This document shows positions 35,203 to 45,446 of a stretch of 64,000 bases of DNA, one piece after another. Source of the stretch: Heterotrichella gracilis (Eukaryota; Sar; Xanthophyceae; Tribonematales; Xanthonemataceae); contig JAULBX010025829.1 in the NCBI GenBank assembly GCA_032358255.1, positions 186,001 through 250,000 on the forward strand. The letters are read 5' to 3'. The position numbers and the translations under genes were made by a program. Position 1 is the stretch's first letter. Every line of letters starts with the position of its first letter. Under the pieces are notes generated by a model. The model searched no databases. It had not been told where the DNA came from and worked only from the letters and a program-made list of their open reading frames with translations.

Positions 35203-36546
35203 TTAAGCGTTCTTAAAATCCCAGGTCTCCATGAATTTGGTAGTATAATTACCTGCTTTAAAATCCTCGTTCTGCATTAATTTAATGTGGAACGGAATTG
35301 TTGTTTTTACACCTTCAATAACATATTCGCTTAAAGCGCGGTGCATTTTTGCAATTGCTTCTTCACGCGTTTGTGCAACGGTAATTAATTTTCCAACCAT
35401 ACTATCGTAATTTGGCGGAATCCTATAACCACTGTAAACATGCGAGTCAACACGAATACCATGTCCACCCGGCGTATGTAAAGTTGTAATAACACCCGGA
35501 GACGGTACAAAATTCATGAAAGGATTTTCTGCATTGATACGGCACTCAATAGCGTGCAACACCGGATAATAATTTTTTCCCGAAATAGGAACGCCTGCTG
35601 CAACTAAAATTTGTTCGCGTATAAGATCGTAATTAATAACTTCTTCTGTTATGGGATGCTCAACCTGAATACGGGTGTTCATTTCCATAAAATAAAAATT
35701 GCGGTGTTTGTCTACCAAAAATTCTACTGTACCTACTCCTTCATAAGCAATAGATAAAGCGGCTTTAACGGCTGCGTCGCCCATAGCTTCACGTAATTCA
35801 GGCGTCATAAACGGTGAAGGTGTTTCTTCAACCAACTTTTGATGACGACGTTGAATAGAACAATCACGCTCACTTAAATGGCAAGCTTTGCCATGTTGAT
35901 CTCCTACAATTTGAATTTCGATATGACGTGGTTCTTCAATATATTTTTCCATATACATGGCGCCATTACCAAAGGCAGCAGTTGCCTCGTGCGTAGCACT
36001 ATCCCATGCAGTTTGAAAATCTTCTTCCTTCCAGATAATACGCATCCCTTTTCCACCACCACCGGCGGTTGCTTTAATGATAACAGGATACCCAATTCCT
36101 TTTGCCAATTCTTTTCCCTGATCGGCACTTTCTAATAAACCAACAGAGCCCGGCACACAAGGTACTCCGGCCGCGATCATAGTTGCTTTTGCATTACTCT
36201 TATCGCCCATTTGATTGATCATCTCAGGACTGGCACCAATAAATTTTATTTTATTCTGGCGACAGATCTCAGAAAATCTTGCATTCTCGCTTAGGAAACC
36301 ATAACCCGGGTGAATAGCATCCGCATTAGTAATTTCGGCCGCAGCAATAATGCTTGCCATGTTCAGGTAACTGTCTTTACTTGGAGGTGGTCCAATACAA
36401 ACAGCTTCATCGGCAAACTTTACGTGCAAAGAATCTTTATCAGCGGTTGAATAAACAGCAACCGTTTTTATGCCCATTTCGCGACATGTGCGAATTACCC
36501 TTAAGGCAATTTCACCACGATTGGCTATTAATATTTTTTTAAACAC
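35203..36546 (-). CDS. accC: Acetyl-CoA carboxylase, biotin carboxylase subunit
   Basis: 447 residues, normal length. ATP-grasp hallmarks: [19 protein letters not shown] at the start, [10 protein letters not shown] at 161-170, [28 protein letters not shown], and [20 protein letters not shown]. It carboxylates the biotin on AccB with ATP and bicarbonate as the first step of fatty-acid synthesis. It follows accB by 83 bases on the same strand; the gap is a simple AT-rich wordy repeat without a promoter I recognise. Confidence 0.97.
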   Translation of the reverse strand: MFKKILIANRGEIALRVIRTCREMGIKTVAVYSTADKDSLHVKFADEAVCIGPPPSKDSYLNMASIIAAAEITNADAIHPGYGFLSENARFSEICRQNKIKFIGASPEMINQMGDKSNAKATMIAAGVPCVPGSVGLLESADQGKELAKGIGYPVIIKATAGGGGKGMRIIWKEEDFQTAWDSATHEATAAFGNGAMYMEKYIEEPRHIEIQIVGDQHGKACHLSERDCSIQRRHQKLVEETPSPFMTPELREAMGDAAVKAALSIAYEGVGTVEFLVDKHRNFYFMEMNTRIQVEHPITEEVINYDLIREQILVAAGVPISGKNYYPVLHAIECRINAENPFMNFVPSPGVITTLHTPGGHGIRVDSHVYSGYRIPPNYDSMVGKLITVAQTREEAIAKMHRALSEYVIEGVKTTIPFHIKLMQNEDFKAGNYTTKFMETWDFKNA

Positions 36547-36547
36547 A

Positions 36548-36625
36548 GTTTCGAAATTTTAAATTATAAATTATAAATGTTAAATCAATTTGAATGAAAT
36601 CATTTATCATCCAACATTTAGCATT
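36548..36625. repeat. Wordy AT-rich repeat between accB and accC
   Basis: Words such as AAATTATAA, ATAAATGTTAAAT and CATTTA(G/T)CATTT recur with small changes. No hairpin or code is evident. It belongs to the same general type as the gap repeats at 4924, 54142 and 61617. Confidence 0.4.
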
Positions 36626-36629
36626 TACA

Positions 36630-37118
36630 TTACGACGGGTCTACTAAAAATAATGGTTGATCGTATTCTACAGGTGTAGAGTCGTTAACTAAAACTTTAA
36701 CGATCTTACCTTTAATATCACTTTCAATTTCGTTAAAAAGTTTCATGGCCTCGATAATGCAAACGGGTTTGCCCGGAGCGATCTCGTCACCAATATTAAC
36801 AAAAGCAGGTTTGTCCGGACCAGCAGAACGGTAGAAAGTACCGATCATAGGTGATTTAATAGTAACGTATTTTGATTCTTCGTTATTTGTAACCGGAGGT
36901 GTTGTTTTATTCTCATTTACTACCGGCGTATTTGTAACGTTTGCAACCGGTGTACTTATAACAGGAGCTGTAATAACGGGCGCAGCCTGGGTTATAAACT
37001 GTGTACCGCTTTTTGGAGTCCTGATCACAATTTTAATTTCTTTTGTTTCCAGCTCAACTTCGCTTACCCCGCTTTTTGAAACAAATTTTATTAAATCCTG
37101 AATTTCGTTTAATTTCAT
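36630..37118 (-). CDS. accB: Acetyl-CoA carboxylase, biotin carboxyl carrier protein
   Basis: 162 residues. An N-terminal helix-strand region, a Pro/Thr/Val-rich linker (residues about 45-80), and a biotinyl domain with Lys126 in CIIEAMKLFNEIES, where biotin is attached by BirA. It carries the carboxyl group from AccC to the AccA-AccD transferase. No efp gene lies upstream, although efp-accB-accC is common in this phylum. First gene of the accBC unit. Confidence 0.96.
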   Translation of the reverse strand: MKLNEIQDLIKFVSKSGVSEVELETKEIKIVIRTPKSGTQFITQAAPVITAPVISTPVANVTNTPVVNENKTTPPVTNNEESKYVTIKSPMIGTFYRSAGPDKPAFVNIGDEIAPGKPVCIIEAMKLFNEIESDIKGKIVKVLVNDSTPVEYDQPLFLVDPS

Positions 37119-37251
37119 GATAAAATGTTTAGTTAGTTAGTGGGGGCAAAAATAACTGTATTTTTAATTAAAAAAAGCAATTTTGCCCTTGTTTCTTAAC
37201 AAAATGATGATTTTTTACCCATTTTCGTCAAAAAACCCCATATTTTCGACC

Positions 37252-37280
37252 AAAAAAAAGCCACCAAAACGGCGGCTTTT
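37252..37280 (-). terminator. Rho-independent terminator for the outer-membrane barrel gene
   Basis: On the minus strand, AAAAGCC-G-CC, loop, GG-GGCTTTT with a run of T after it; 28 bases beyond the stop codon of the barrel gene. Confidence 0.85.
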
Positions 37281-37307
37281 AAATAATATAATAAATAGAG
37301 GTTTTTC

Positions 37308-38213
37308 TTAGAAAAGAAGGCCAATATTGATACGAACGGCTCTCATAAAGTAACCTTGATCTAATGGCGTAAATGTTACGGTATTATCGGCGCTAACATA
37401 AGTATCGTGTCCTTTAACTAGGTATTTTGACTCGTTTCTCATTAAATTGGTAAAAGATTGGAAATAGTTAGCTGAAAACAATAAAGAAGTACTTCCACCT
37501 ATTCTGTATTCAAATCCAAGTCCTAAATTCATACCTATTCTAAATGGTGCTAAAGAGGCATCTTTTCCAAGGTTGATATTAGCTTTGGTTAGCTCTTCTG
37601 CTGCAGGAGTTGTTGTAGTGCTTCCTGAAACAACAGTTTTTACACCAGAGACATAAGTGTCTGTTGCCTGTGTTTTAGCACGGATACCGAGTTCTAACCC
37701 AGCGTTTGCAAAATACTTCATTCCGCTATATTCATCAGTAAGCATTTTTAACATTAAAGGAATTGTAATAAAGGTAGTTTTGAATCTTCTTTCTTGTAAT
37801 ACATATTGCGTGTTACCATTTTTAAACTGGTAATCATCTTTCATAATGCCGTCTTTTGCTTCAACATATTGACCTTCGTCATTAAGCACAGCATTAACGC
37901 TAAAGTCTGCATCGTTACGGTACGTAATGTAACCGCCTTCAAAATCGCCACCAACACCTGATGAGAAGTGAACGATCTTAGATAATTTACGTTCCAATAT
38001 TAAACCGAAGCCAAAACCGAAAACCGATCCTGAACCTTTTGAATTATTGTTGTCGCTTTTATACCAGGTTGGCTGCGGTGTAGCCCTAATCCCGAAACGA
38101 AATTTCTTGTCAAAGTTCGGATTGCCCTCAGGTGTCTCCGGAGTTGTTTGAGCGTTAACAGAAACGCATAACATACAAATTGAAATAAACGTGAATAGTA
38201 ATTTTTTCATCAT
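37308..38213 (-). CDS. Outer-membrane beta-barrel protein (OMP_b-brl type)
   Basis: 301 residues. Signal peptide (MLCVSVNAQ), then alternating strands with turn residues: KFRFGIRATPQPTWY, GFGFGLILERKLSK, FITIPLMLKMLT, IGMNLGLGFEYRIGG, ending in the aromatic residue of INIGLLF, as barrel proteins do for BamA recognition. Resembles PorT/OprF-like small barrels. Specific role unknown. A TATATTTG box lies upstream at 38238-38245, shared with the divergent gldB-like gene. Confidence 0.82.
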   Translation of the reverse strand: MMKKLLFTFISICMLCVSVNAQTTPETPEGNPNFDKKFRFGIRATPQPTWYKSDNNNSKGSGSVFGFGFGLILERKLSKIVHFSSGVGGDFEGGYITYRNDADFSVNAVLNDEGQYVEAKDGIMKDDYQFKNGNTQYVLQERRFKTTFITIPLMLKMLTDEYSGMKYFANAGLELGIRAKTQATDTYVSGVKTVVSGSTTTTPAAEELTKANINLGKDASLAPFRIGMNLGLGFEYRIGGSTSLLFSANYFQSFTNLMRNESKYLVKGHDTYVSADNTVTFTPLDQGYFMRAVRINIGLLF

Positions 38214-38237
38214 TATTTTATTTTATAATTAACTTTA

Positions 38238-38245
38238 CAAATATA
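38238..38245 (-). promoter_or_regulatory. Candidate -7 promoter box (TATATTTG) for the barrel gene
   Basis: On the minus strand this reads TATATTTG, a full consensus match, 24 bases before the barrel start codon. It lies inside the 44-base divergent gap shared with the gldB-like gene. Confidence 0.45.
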
Positions 38246-38257
38246 AAAATTTACTTC

Positions 38258-39274
38258 ATGTATAAAAGAATTCTTTTGTTACCTTTTTTTATTTTGCTTT
38301 TAAACTCGTGCAAAAACAATGCCCTGGATGTTGACATTTCTACCGTGGATGTAAAACCCCTTACGTTATTGCGCCTTGAGAACGATATTTTTGCTCTGAA
38401 CAATGGGAACTTTGAGACAAAGAATAAAGAGATACAAGCCCGATACGGCTCTTTCTACGATCATTACATACAGGGCTTTCTTAATGCTGGTGGCTCACGT
38501 GATAGCCTTTATAAATTAAAAATACTTGACTTTACACACGACCGGGATATGAAAAATACTTATGCGTATGTGAAGAAATTATACCCCAGTGCTACTGTGG
38601 AAGAAATAAACAATGAATTAACAAATTGCGTAAAACGTTTTAAGTATCATTTCCCTAAAAGAAAATTACCAACTAAATTAATTACCTGCACAAGCGGGTT
38701 TAATTATTCTGTTGCATATATGGATAGTGCTTTGGTGTTGGGATTAGATAGGCATTTAACCGATACCGCGATATTTTACCAGATGCTTACACTTCCTAAA
38801 TATCAAACAAGAATGATGAATAAGGATTATATTTTACCAAACCTTGCCAAAGGCTGGTTATTAACTGAATTTGATACCGAAAAACCCGTGAACACTTTAC
38901 TTTACCACACCATTTTTTACGGAAAAATATTTTATGCTATTAATGCTTTATTGCCAAATACAGAGGATAGCTTATTGATAGGGTACACATCTCAACACAT
39001 GAAATATATAAAAGAGAACGAGAAAAATTTATGGGGTTATTTTGCAGAAAAGAACCGCCTGTATGAAAATAATTTAAAGACCGTACAAGAACTTACAACC
39101 GACGGGCCTTTCACAGGATCGATCAGTAAAGAGTGTCCTCCACGAATTGCCATGTGGGTGGGTTGGCAAATTATTCGCAGCTACATGAAAAACAATAAAG
39201 ATGTTACACTTGAGCAATTGATGACGGATGCGGATAGTCAAAAGATCTTAAGTAAAAGTAAATACAGGCCATAA
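38258..39274 (+). CDS. gldB: Gliding-motility lipoprotein, GldB-like
   Basis: 338 residues. Lipobox LLLNSCKN gives lipidated Cys18. The body matches GldB: LRLENDIFALNNGNF at the start, LPTKLITCTSGFNYSVAY, VLGLDRHL, and ECPPRIAMWVGWQIIRSYMKNN near the end. GldB is needed for gliding in Flavobacterium and is retained in non-gliding relatives that have T9SS, so it fits the T9SS cargo genes here. Its molecular action is not known. Other gld genes are not in the window. Confidence 0.78.
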   Translation: MYKRILLLPFFILLLNSCKNNALDVDISTVDVKPLTLLRLENDIFALNNGNFETKNKEIQARYGSFYDHYIQGFLNAGGSRDSLYKLKILDFTHDRDMKNTYAYVKKLYPSATVEEINNELTNCVKRFKYHFPKRKLPTKLITCTSGFNYSVAYMDSALVLGLDRHLTDTAIFYQMLTLPKYQTRMMNKDYILPNLAKGWLLTEFDTEKPVNTLLYHTIFYGKIFYAINALLPNTEDSLLIGYTSQHMKYIKENEKNLWGYFAEKNRLYENNLKTVQELTTDGPFTGSISKECPPRIAMWVGWQIIRSYMKNNKDVTLEQLMTDADSQKILSKSKYRP

Positions 39275-39275
39275 A

Positions 39276-39304
39276 AAAAGGCGGAATGAATTATTCCGCC
39301 TTTT
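39276..39304. terminator. Bidirectional terminator between gldB and topA
   Basis: AAAAGGCGGAAT and ATTCCGCCTTTT form a 12-bp perfect stem with loop GAATT, between convergent genes. Confidence 0.92.
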
Positions 39305-39322
39305 CAAATTATAAGTATTAAA

Positions 39323-42037
39323 TTATTTCTTCTTCGCTGCTTTCTTTTTTGCGGCGCCTTTCTTAATTACTTTTTTAATTACCGCTTTGTTTGTTGAAGC
39401 GGCTTTTTTAGCTGTAGCCTTCTTAACAGGTGCTGCTTTTTTAGAAGCTGCTTTTTTTACAACAGTTTTAGCAACTGTTTTTTTTGTTGGAAGCGTTTTA
39501 ACAACGGTTTTTGTTCCTGCTGATTTAGCAGCGGCTTTTTTACCACCTTTTTTATCAAATGCTTTTGGCACTTGCGCTACAATCATTTCTTTTACTTTAT
39601 CTAAAGATAGTTTTGACAATTCGTCTGGTGTATATTTTCCGCCACCATCTTTAATTAATTTTAATTTCAATTTTCCGAACTTCACAATTGGTCCCCAACG
39701 GTCATTTTCTATCGAGATCTTTTCGTCTTCCCAGTTTTGAATATAACGGTTCGCTTCTTTTGCTAATTTTTTTTCGATCAGTTCTTCAATATCCTTTTGC
39801 GATAAATTATCAAAATCGTAAGCGCGTGGTACATTAATAAACAAACCTTCGTATTTAATAAAAGGTCCAAAACGGCCTTTGCCTTTGGTAACACCCTTGC
39901 CTTTATATTGTGCAACCGGTGCGTCCGCTAATTCTTTTTCCTTAATAATAGCAATAGCGCCTTCCATTTCAAGTGTGAGGGGATCTATTGTTCTTGGAAT
40001 AGAAATAAATGCGTCGTCTAATTTAATATACGGACCAAAACGACCAACACCCACAATTACTTCTTTACCTTCATAAACTCCCAAATTCATTGGCAATTTA
40101 AAAAGATCTAAAGCTTCTTCTAATGTTATCGTTTCAATACTTTGTGTTTTTCTTAAACTCGCAAAGCGTGGTTTTTCTTCCGAACCTTCAATTGTTTCAC
40201 CAATTTGCGCCAAAGGCCCAAACCTCCCAATACGCACTGTTACTGGTTTTCCACTTACAGGATCTTTTCCTAAAGTACGTTCGCCACTGGCGCGTTCGCT
40301 ATTTTCTGAAGTTGTTTCAACAGTTTTGTGAAATGGTGTGTAAAACGATTTCAACATTTTTTGCCAGTCTAAATTTCCATCTGCTATCTCATCAAACTCT
40401 TCTTCAACTTTAGCGGTAAAATTAAAATCTAAAATGGTTGGAAAATATTGTAACAGAAAATCATTTACTACCATTCCAATATCTGTTGGAAATAATTTTG
40501 ATTTTTCGGCTCCAGTATTTTCTGTTTTGGTTTCTTTCTTTAAATTTCCTTTTGTCAAAACCAATTGAACATAATTTCTTGGCGTTCCTTCCCTATCCGT
40601 TTTCTCAACGTAATTACGCTTTTGAACCGTGCTAATAGTTGGTGCGTATGTACTCGGGCGACCAATACCTAACTCTTCTAATTTTTTTACCAAACTTGCC
40701 TCAGTGTATCTTGCAGGGTGATGCGAGAAACGTTGTGTAGCAGAAATTTCCTGGCTCTCCAATTTTTCTCCAACTTTCATTGGCGGTAACATTGATGAAT
40801 TTTCTTCATCAGTATCTTCGTCATCTGTTCCTTCCATATATACTTTCAAGAAACCATCAAACTTCAATACTTCACCTTGTGCTACGAATAATTCTGTTGC
40901 GCCACTTACTTTTACTTTAGCAGTTGTTTTTTCTAATTCCGCATCGCTCATTTGCGAAGCAATAGTGCGCTTCCAGATAAGATCGTATAAACGTTGTTCA
41001 TTACGTTCTCCTTCTATAGCTGTTCTATCAATATATGTTGGGCGAATAGCTTCGTGAGCCTCTTGCGCGCCTTTACTCTTGTTTTTGTATTTACGAGGGT
41101 TATAATATTTTGCGCCGTAGTTGGCATTAATAGCTTTGTTGGCCTGGTTCATAGCTGTTTCCGATAAATTAACGGAGTCAGTTCTCATGTAAGTAATTTT
41201 ACCGGCCTCGTATAAACGTTGTGCCACCTGCATGGTTTGCGCAACCGAAAAACCTAATTTACGTGCAGCTTCCTGCTGTAATGTAGATGTAGTAAAGGGT
41301 GCAGCCGGCGAACGTTTCGCAGGTTTGGTCTCTAAACTTTCAATTGTAAAAGAAGCTACTTTACATTTTTCTAAAAAAGCCTGTGCTTCTGCTTCGGTAT
41401 TAAAACGTTTATCTAACTCTGCTTTTAGAATACCATTGCCTACTTTAAATAAAGCGGAAACTTTATAAGCAGAAGTAGATACGAATTTTTGAATCTCTCT
41501 TTCACGCTCAACAATTAACCTAACGGCTACGGACTGTACACGCCCTGCCGATAAACTCGGACGGATCTTACGCCATAAAATTGGCGATAATTCAAAACCC
41601 ACTAACCTATCTAACACACGACGGGCTTGTTGTGCGTTAACTAAATTAATATCTATCTCGCGAGGATTGTCAATAGCATTTAAAATAGCAGGCTTTGTAA
41701 TTTCATGAAAAACAATACGACGCGTATTCTTTTTAGTCAATCCTAAAGTTTCGTATAAATGCCAGCTTATAGCCTCTCCTTCACGGTCCTCATCGGATGC
41801 GAGCCAAACCATATCGGCTCCTTTTGATAATTTTCTTAATTCGGCAATTACTTTTTCTTTATCGGGCTGTACTTCGTAAGTGGGTGTAAAATTATTCTCT
41901 ATGTCAACACCAAAACCTTTCTTCACAAGGTCTCTGATGTGACCAAAGCTTGATTTAACCGTAAAATCTTTTCCTAAAAATCCTTCTATTGTTTTGGCTT
42001 TTGCCGGGGACTCAACTATAACTAAATTTTTCGCCAT
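39323..42037 (-). CDS. topA: DNA topoisomerase I (type IA)
   Basis: 904 residues. TOPRIM domain with E9 (VIVESPAKAKT) and SDEDREGEA (D82, D84, E86); catalytic Tyr283 in GKITYMRTDS. The C-terminal third has several TopA_C repeats (GRFGPLAQIGE, GVGRFGPYIKL, GKGRFGPFIKYEGLF) in place of cysteine zinc fingers. The last ~75 residues are a Lys/Ala-rich tail of AAKK-type repeats resembling histone H1, which would bind DNA nonspecifically. It relaxes negative supercoils behind RNA polymerase. Confidence 0.97.
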   Translation of the reverse strand: MAKNLVIVESPAKAKTIEGFLGKDFTVKSSFGHIRDLVKKGFGVDIENNFTPTYEVQPDKEKVIAELRKLSKGADMVWLASDEDREGEAISWHLYETLGLTKKNTRRIVFHEITKPAILNAIDNPREIDINLVNAQQARRVLDRLVGFELSPILWRKIRPSLSAGRVQSVAVRLIVEREREIQKFVSTSAYKVSALFKVGNGILKAELDKRFNTEAEAQAFLEKCKVASFTIESLETKPAKRSPAAPFTTSTLQQEAARKLGFSVAQTMQVAQRLYEAGKITYMRTDSVNLSETAMNQANKAINANYGAKYYNPRKYKNKSKGAQEAHEAIRPTYIDRTAIEGERNEQRLYDLIWKRTIASQMSDAELEKTTAKVKVSGATELFVAQGEVLKFDGFLKVYMEGTDDEDTDEENSSMLPPMKVGEKLESQEISATQRFSHHPARYTEASLVKKLEELGIGRPSTYAPTISTVQKRNYVEKTDREGTPRNYVQLVLTKGNLKKETKTENTGAEKSKLFPTDIGMVVNDFLLQYFPTILDFNFTAKVEEEFDEIADGNLDWQKMLKSFYTPFHKTVETTSENSERASGERTLGKDPVSGKPVTVRIGRFGPLAQIGETIEGSEEKPRFASLRKTQSIETITLEEALDLFKLPMNLGVYEGKEVIVGVGRFGPYIKLDDAFISIPRTIDPLTLEMEGAIAIIKEKELADAPVAQYKGKGVTKGKGRFGPFIKYEGLFINVPRAYDFDNLSQKDIEELIEKKLAKEANRYIQNWEDEKISIENDRWGPIVKFGKLKLKLIKDGGGKYTPDELSKLSLDKVKEMIVAQVPKAFDKKGGKKAAAKSAGTKTVVKTLPTKKTVAKTVVKKAASKKAAPVKKATAKKAASTNKAVIKKVIKKGAAKKKAAKKK

Positions 42038-42230
42038 GTATAATATATATGTATAAGATCAATTCAATGAACGCCAAAAAAGAGACATTCTTATCTTTTT
42101 GGTTCGGCAATATACCGCTCCAAAAGTTTGCAAAGGAAAAAAATAAATAACACAAATTCGAAAAATTTCATTTTTTTTGGAAAATGACCCTTAAAAATGT
42201 TAAAAATATGTCAAATTGGCATAAAAGTCG

Positions 42231-42238
42231 TATTTTTG
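42231..42238 (+). promoter_or_regulatory. Candidate -7 promoter box (TATTTTTG) for the miaB operon
   Basis: Exact TAnnTTTG match ending 10 bases before the miaB start codon. The nearest TTG (42216-42218) is 12 bases upstream, shorter than usual, so the -33 element is unclear. Confidence 0.45.
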
Positions 42239-42248
42239 ATGGTTCAAA

Positions 42249-43688
42249 ATGAATCTGGAAAAAAAAATAATAGACGAAAGCATTCAAGGAAAACCCCTGA
42301 TGGTAGAATCGAAGGTTTTAAACGGCAAAAAGCTGTTTTTAGAGAGTTATGGCTGCGCTATGAACTTTAGCGATAGCGAAATTGTAGCTTCTATTTTAAT
42401 GAAAGATGGTTATACTACCACCCAGAATTACGAAGAAGCGGATATTATTTTCGTAAATACCTGCGCTATCCGTGAGAATGCAGAACAAAAGGTGCGTAAC
42501 CGTTTAAACGATTTTAAACGCGTAAAACAAAAAAATCCAAAAGCATTAGTTGGCGTATTAGGCTGTATGGCCGAACGCTTAAAATCACAATTTTTAGAAC
42601 AGGAAAAATTAGTTGATATAGTTGTTGGACCAGATTCTTACCGCGATCTACCAAATTTAATTGAAGAAGCAGAGGATGGCCACAAGGCCATAAACGTTAT
42701 ATTAAGTAAAGAAGAAACCTATGCCGACCTAACGCCCGTGAGGTTGGGTACAAATGGAGTAACTGCTTTAATTAGCATTATGCGTGGTTGCGATAACATG
42801 TGCAGTTTTTGCGTGGTACCTTTTACAAGAGGACGAGAAAGAAGTCGCGATCCTGAAAGTATTGTTGCCGAAGCAAAAGATCTTTTTGAAAAAGGTTATA
42901 GAGAAGTTACATTATTAGGACAGAACGTAGATAGTTATTTATATAGTGGTGGCGGATTAAAAAAAGAAACACTTACTGAAGAACAAAAAAAATCAGCAAC
43001 AAACTTTGCTCAGCTATTAGAAAAAGTTGCTTTGGTAAGTCCGGAGTTGCGCATACGTTTTTCAACCTCGCATCCAAAAGATATGAGTGATGAAGTATTA
43101 GAGACAATGGCCAAGTATGAGAACATTTGCAAATATGTTCACTTACCGGTACAAAGTGGTAACAGTAAAATTTTAGAAGCCATGAACCGCGGGTATACAC
43201 GCGAGTGGTATTTGAACAGAATTGAAGCGATCAATAGAATTCTTCCCGGTTGCGGCATAAGTACAGATATTATTACGGGCTTTTGCGGTGAGACTGAAGA
43301 AGATCATGCAGACACTTTGAGTTTATTAAAGCAAGTACAATACGATTACGCGTTTTTATTTATGTATAGTGAAAGACCAAAAACTTTAGCTGAACGAAAA
43401 TTTAAAGATGATGTACCTGAAGAAATAAAAAGCAGAAGACAAAGCGAAATTGTTGCTGTGCAACGTGAGAACAGCGCCATTAAAACAAAAGCCGGCGTTG
43501 GAAAAATTCACAAGGTTTTAATCGAAGGTTTTTCAAAAAAATCGGATGAAATGTATATGGGAAGAAACACACAAAATACCGTTTGTGTCTTTCCAAAAGA
43601 AAATTATAAAAAGGGAGAGTATGTCAACGTGCTGGTTACATCATGTACAGCATCAACTTTGATTGGACATGTAGTGACACAAGACTAA
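42249..43688 (+). CDS. miaB: tRNA-2-methylthio-N6-dimethylallyladenosine synthase MiaB
   Basis: 479 residues. Auxiliary-cluster cysteines C36, C72 and C106 ([32 protein letters not shown]), radical-SAM cysteines C181, C185 and C188 in [19 protein letters not shown], and a C-terminal TRAM domain. It adds the methylthio group to i6A37 of tRNAs reading UNN codons. First gene of a plus-strand run with the sigma-54 activator (10 bases apart), lptE, a TPR-like gene and secG. Confidence 0.97.
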   Translation: MNLEKKIIDESIQGKPLMVESKVLNGKKLFLESYGCAMNFSDSEIVASILMKDGYTTTQNYEEADIIFVNTCAIRENAEQKVRNRLNDFKRVKQKNPKALVGVLGCMAERLKSQFLEQEKLVDIVVGPDSYRDLPNLIEEAEDGHKAINVILSKEETYADLTPVRLGTNGVTALISIMRGCDNMCSFCVVPFTRGRERSRDPESIVAEAKDLFEKGYREVTLLGQNVDSYLYSGGGLKKETLTEEQKKSATNFAQLLEKVALVSPELRIRFSTSHPKDMSDEVLETMAKYENICKYVHLPVQSGNSKILEAMNRGYTREWYLNRIEAINRILPGCGISTDIITGFCGETEEDHADTLSLLKQVQYDYAFLFMYSERPKTLAERKFKDDVPEEIKSRRQSEIVAVQRENSAIKTKAGVGKIHKVLIEGFSKKSDEMYMGRNTQNTVCVFPKENYKKGEYVNVLVTSCTASTLIGHVVTQD

Positions 43689-43698
43689 AAGATCAGGT

Positions 43699-44943
43699 AT
43701 GAATACACAGGACTTAAAACAAAAATTCGGAATTATAGGAAATAATACATTGCTTGAAAGAGCTGTGGATATTGCCAGACAAGTAGCACCAACCGATCTT
43801 AACGTTGTTATTAATGGAGAAAGCGGAACAGGTAAAGAAGTTTTTCCGCAGATCATTCATCAGAACAGTGCGAGAAAACATGGTCCTTATATTGCCGTAA
43901 ACTGCGGTGCAATACCAGAAGGAACTATCGACAGTGAATTATTTGGTCATGAAAAAGGAGCATTTACAGGTGCTACAGAAGCACGCAAAGGCTATTTTGA
44001 AGTTGCCAATGGCGGCACCATTTTTTTAGATGAAGTTGGTGAGTTACCTCTTTCCACACAAGCCCGTTTGTTACGCGTATTAGAAAGCGGCGAATATATT
44101 AAAGTTGGAAGCAGCAAAGTTTTAAAAACTGACGTACGTGTTGTTGCTGCAACTAATATTAATTTTTACCAGGCTTTAGAAAAAGAAAAATTTCGTCCCG
44201 ATCTGTACTATCGTTTAAATACAGTACCCATCTATCTTCCGCCATTACGCGAAAGAAAAGATGATATACATTTATTGTTTAGAAAATTCACAAATGATTT
44301 CGCGGCAAAGTACAGGATGCCCGTTATTAAATTAACGGCAGATGCAGAACAGGTTCTAATAAATTATTTTTGGCCGGGAAATATCCGTCAGCTAAAAAAT
44401 ATTGCTGAACAAATTTCTATTATTGAAAAGAACAGGGAAATAAATGCAGAATTGCTTTTAAAATATTTACCACAATACAATTCAAGCAACGTACCAACAG
44501 TTTTAAGGAACGATAATTTTGCATCAGGCTCAGCGTTTGAGAGTGCCGACAAAGAAATTATCTTTAAAGTTTTGCGCGATACACGTGCCGAATTGAACGA
44601 CCTCAAAAAAGTAGTATACGATCTTGTATCCGCTGCAACGGGAAAAATAAATGCAATTAATACAGATGATGTTCAGATCATAAACAGAATTTATAATGGC
44701 AGTGAATTAAGTAACGATAATACTGCGTTGAGTTTTCACTCACCTAATAACCTTCAAAACAATGGATCCAACAGCCAGGTAATTGAAGTGGAAGAAACTT
44801 TGTCTTTACAAGATAAGGAAATTGACATGATCAAAAAAGCATTACGTAAACACAAAGGTAAACGTAAATATGCCGCAAAAGAGCTGGGCATAAGCGAAAG
44901 AACACTTTACCGCAAAATAAACGAATACAAAATAGAAGAATAA
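43699..44943 (+). CDS. Sigma-54-dependent activator lacking a sensory N-terminal domain
   Basis: 414 residues. AAA+ domain from residue 1: Walker A GESGTGKE at 40-47, the sigma-54 contact loop GAFTGA at 87-92, Walker B GGTIFLDEVGE at 105-115. A linker is followed by a Fis-type helix-turn-helix (RKYAAKELGISERTLYRKI) at the C-terminus. It has no receiver, PAS or GAF domain, so its activity is probably set by abundance, partners or a factor bound to the linker. It lies between miaB and lptE, an order I recall as common in Bacteroidota. Target genes are unknown. Confidence 0.93.
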   Translation: MNTQDLKQKFGIIGNNTLLERAVDIARQVAPTDLNVVINGESGTGKEVFPQIIHQNSARKHGPYIAVNCGAIPEGTIDSELFGHEKGAFTGATEARKGYFEVANGGTIFLDEVGELPLSTQARLLRVLESGEYIKVGSSKVLKTDVRVVAATNINFYQALEKEKFRPDLYYRLNTVPIYLPPLRERKDDIHLLFRKFTNDFAAKYRMPVIKLTADAEQVLINYFWPGNIRQLKNIAEQISIIEKNREINAELLLKYLPQYNSSNVPTVLRNDNFASGSAFESADKEIIFKVLRDTRAELNDLKKVVYDLVSAATGKINAINTDDVQIINRIYNGSELSNDNTALSFHSPNNLQNNGSNSQVIEVEETLSLQDKEIDMIKKALRKHKGKRKYAAKELGISERTLYRKINEYKIEE

Positions 44944-44944
44944 C

Positions 44945-45445
44945 TTGCATCATTTATTTACATATTTAATTGTTCTAATATTTGCACTTACTTCTTGCAA
45001 AACAAAAGTATCGTTAAGTGGTGCAACTATTCCACCGGAAGCAAAGACCATTAGCGTTGGTTTTTTTACCAATAATACTTCTTTAGGCGCGCCAAGTTTA
45101 TCGCAACGTTTTACCGAAAAATTGCGTGACGTTGTTTCGCAACAAACCAATCTTGCCTTGATAAAAGCAAATGGCGACCTACAATTCGAAGGCTATATTT
45201 CTGATTATAACGTATCACCAATTGCAATCTCTGCTGATCAGGCAAGCCAGAACAGGATGACCATTACCGTTAGTGTAAAATATATTAATAAGTTTGAAGA
45301 GTCGAAGAATTTTGAACAGAACTTTACGCGTTTTAAAGACGTAGCAAGTGATAAAAATATTTCGAGCATAGAACCCGAATTAGTACAGGAAATTTACAGA
45401 CAGTTAACCGAAGATATTTTTAATAAAGCTTTTAATAACTGGTAA
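44945..45445 (+). CDS. lptE: LPS-assembly lipoprotein LptE family
   Basis: 166 residues from a TTG start at 44945, 1 base after the stop of the preceding gene; no ATG precedes the signal peptide. Lipobox ALTSCKT gives lipidated Cys18. The pattern KTISVGFFTNNTSLGAPSLS, RFTEKLRDVVSQQTNL and LQFEGYISDYNV matches the Bacteroidota LptE family, which plugs the LptD barrel in the outer membrane for LPS export. The partner lptG also lies in this window (55373-56491). Confidence 0.85.
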   Translation: MHHLFTYLIVLIFALTSCKTKVSLSGATIPPEAKTISVGFFTNNTSLGAPSLSQRFTEKLRDVVSQQTNLALIKANGDLQFEGYISDYNVSPIAISADQASQNRMTITVSVKYINKFEESKNFEQNFTRFKDVASDKNISSIEPELVQEIYRQLTEDIFNKAFNNW

Positions 45446-45446
45446 C

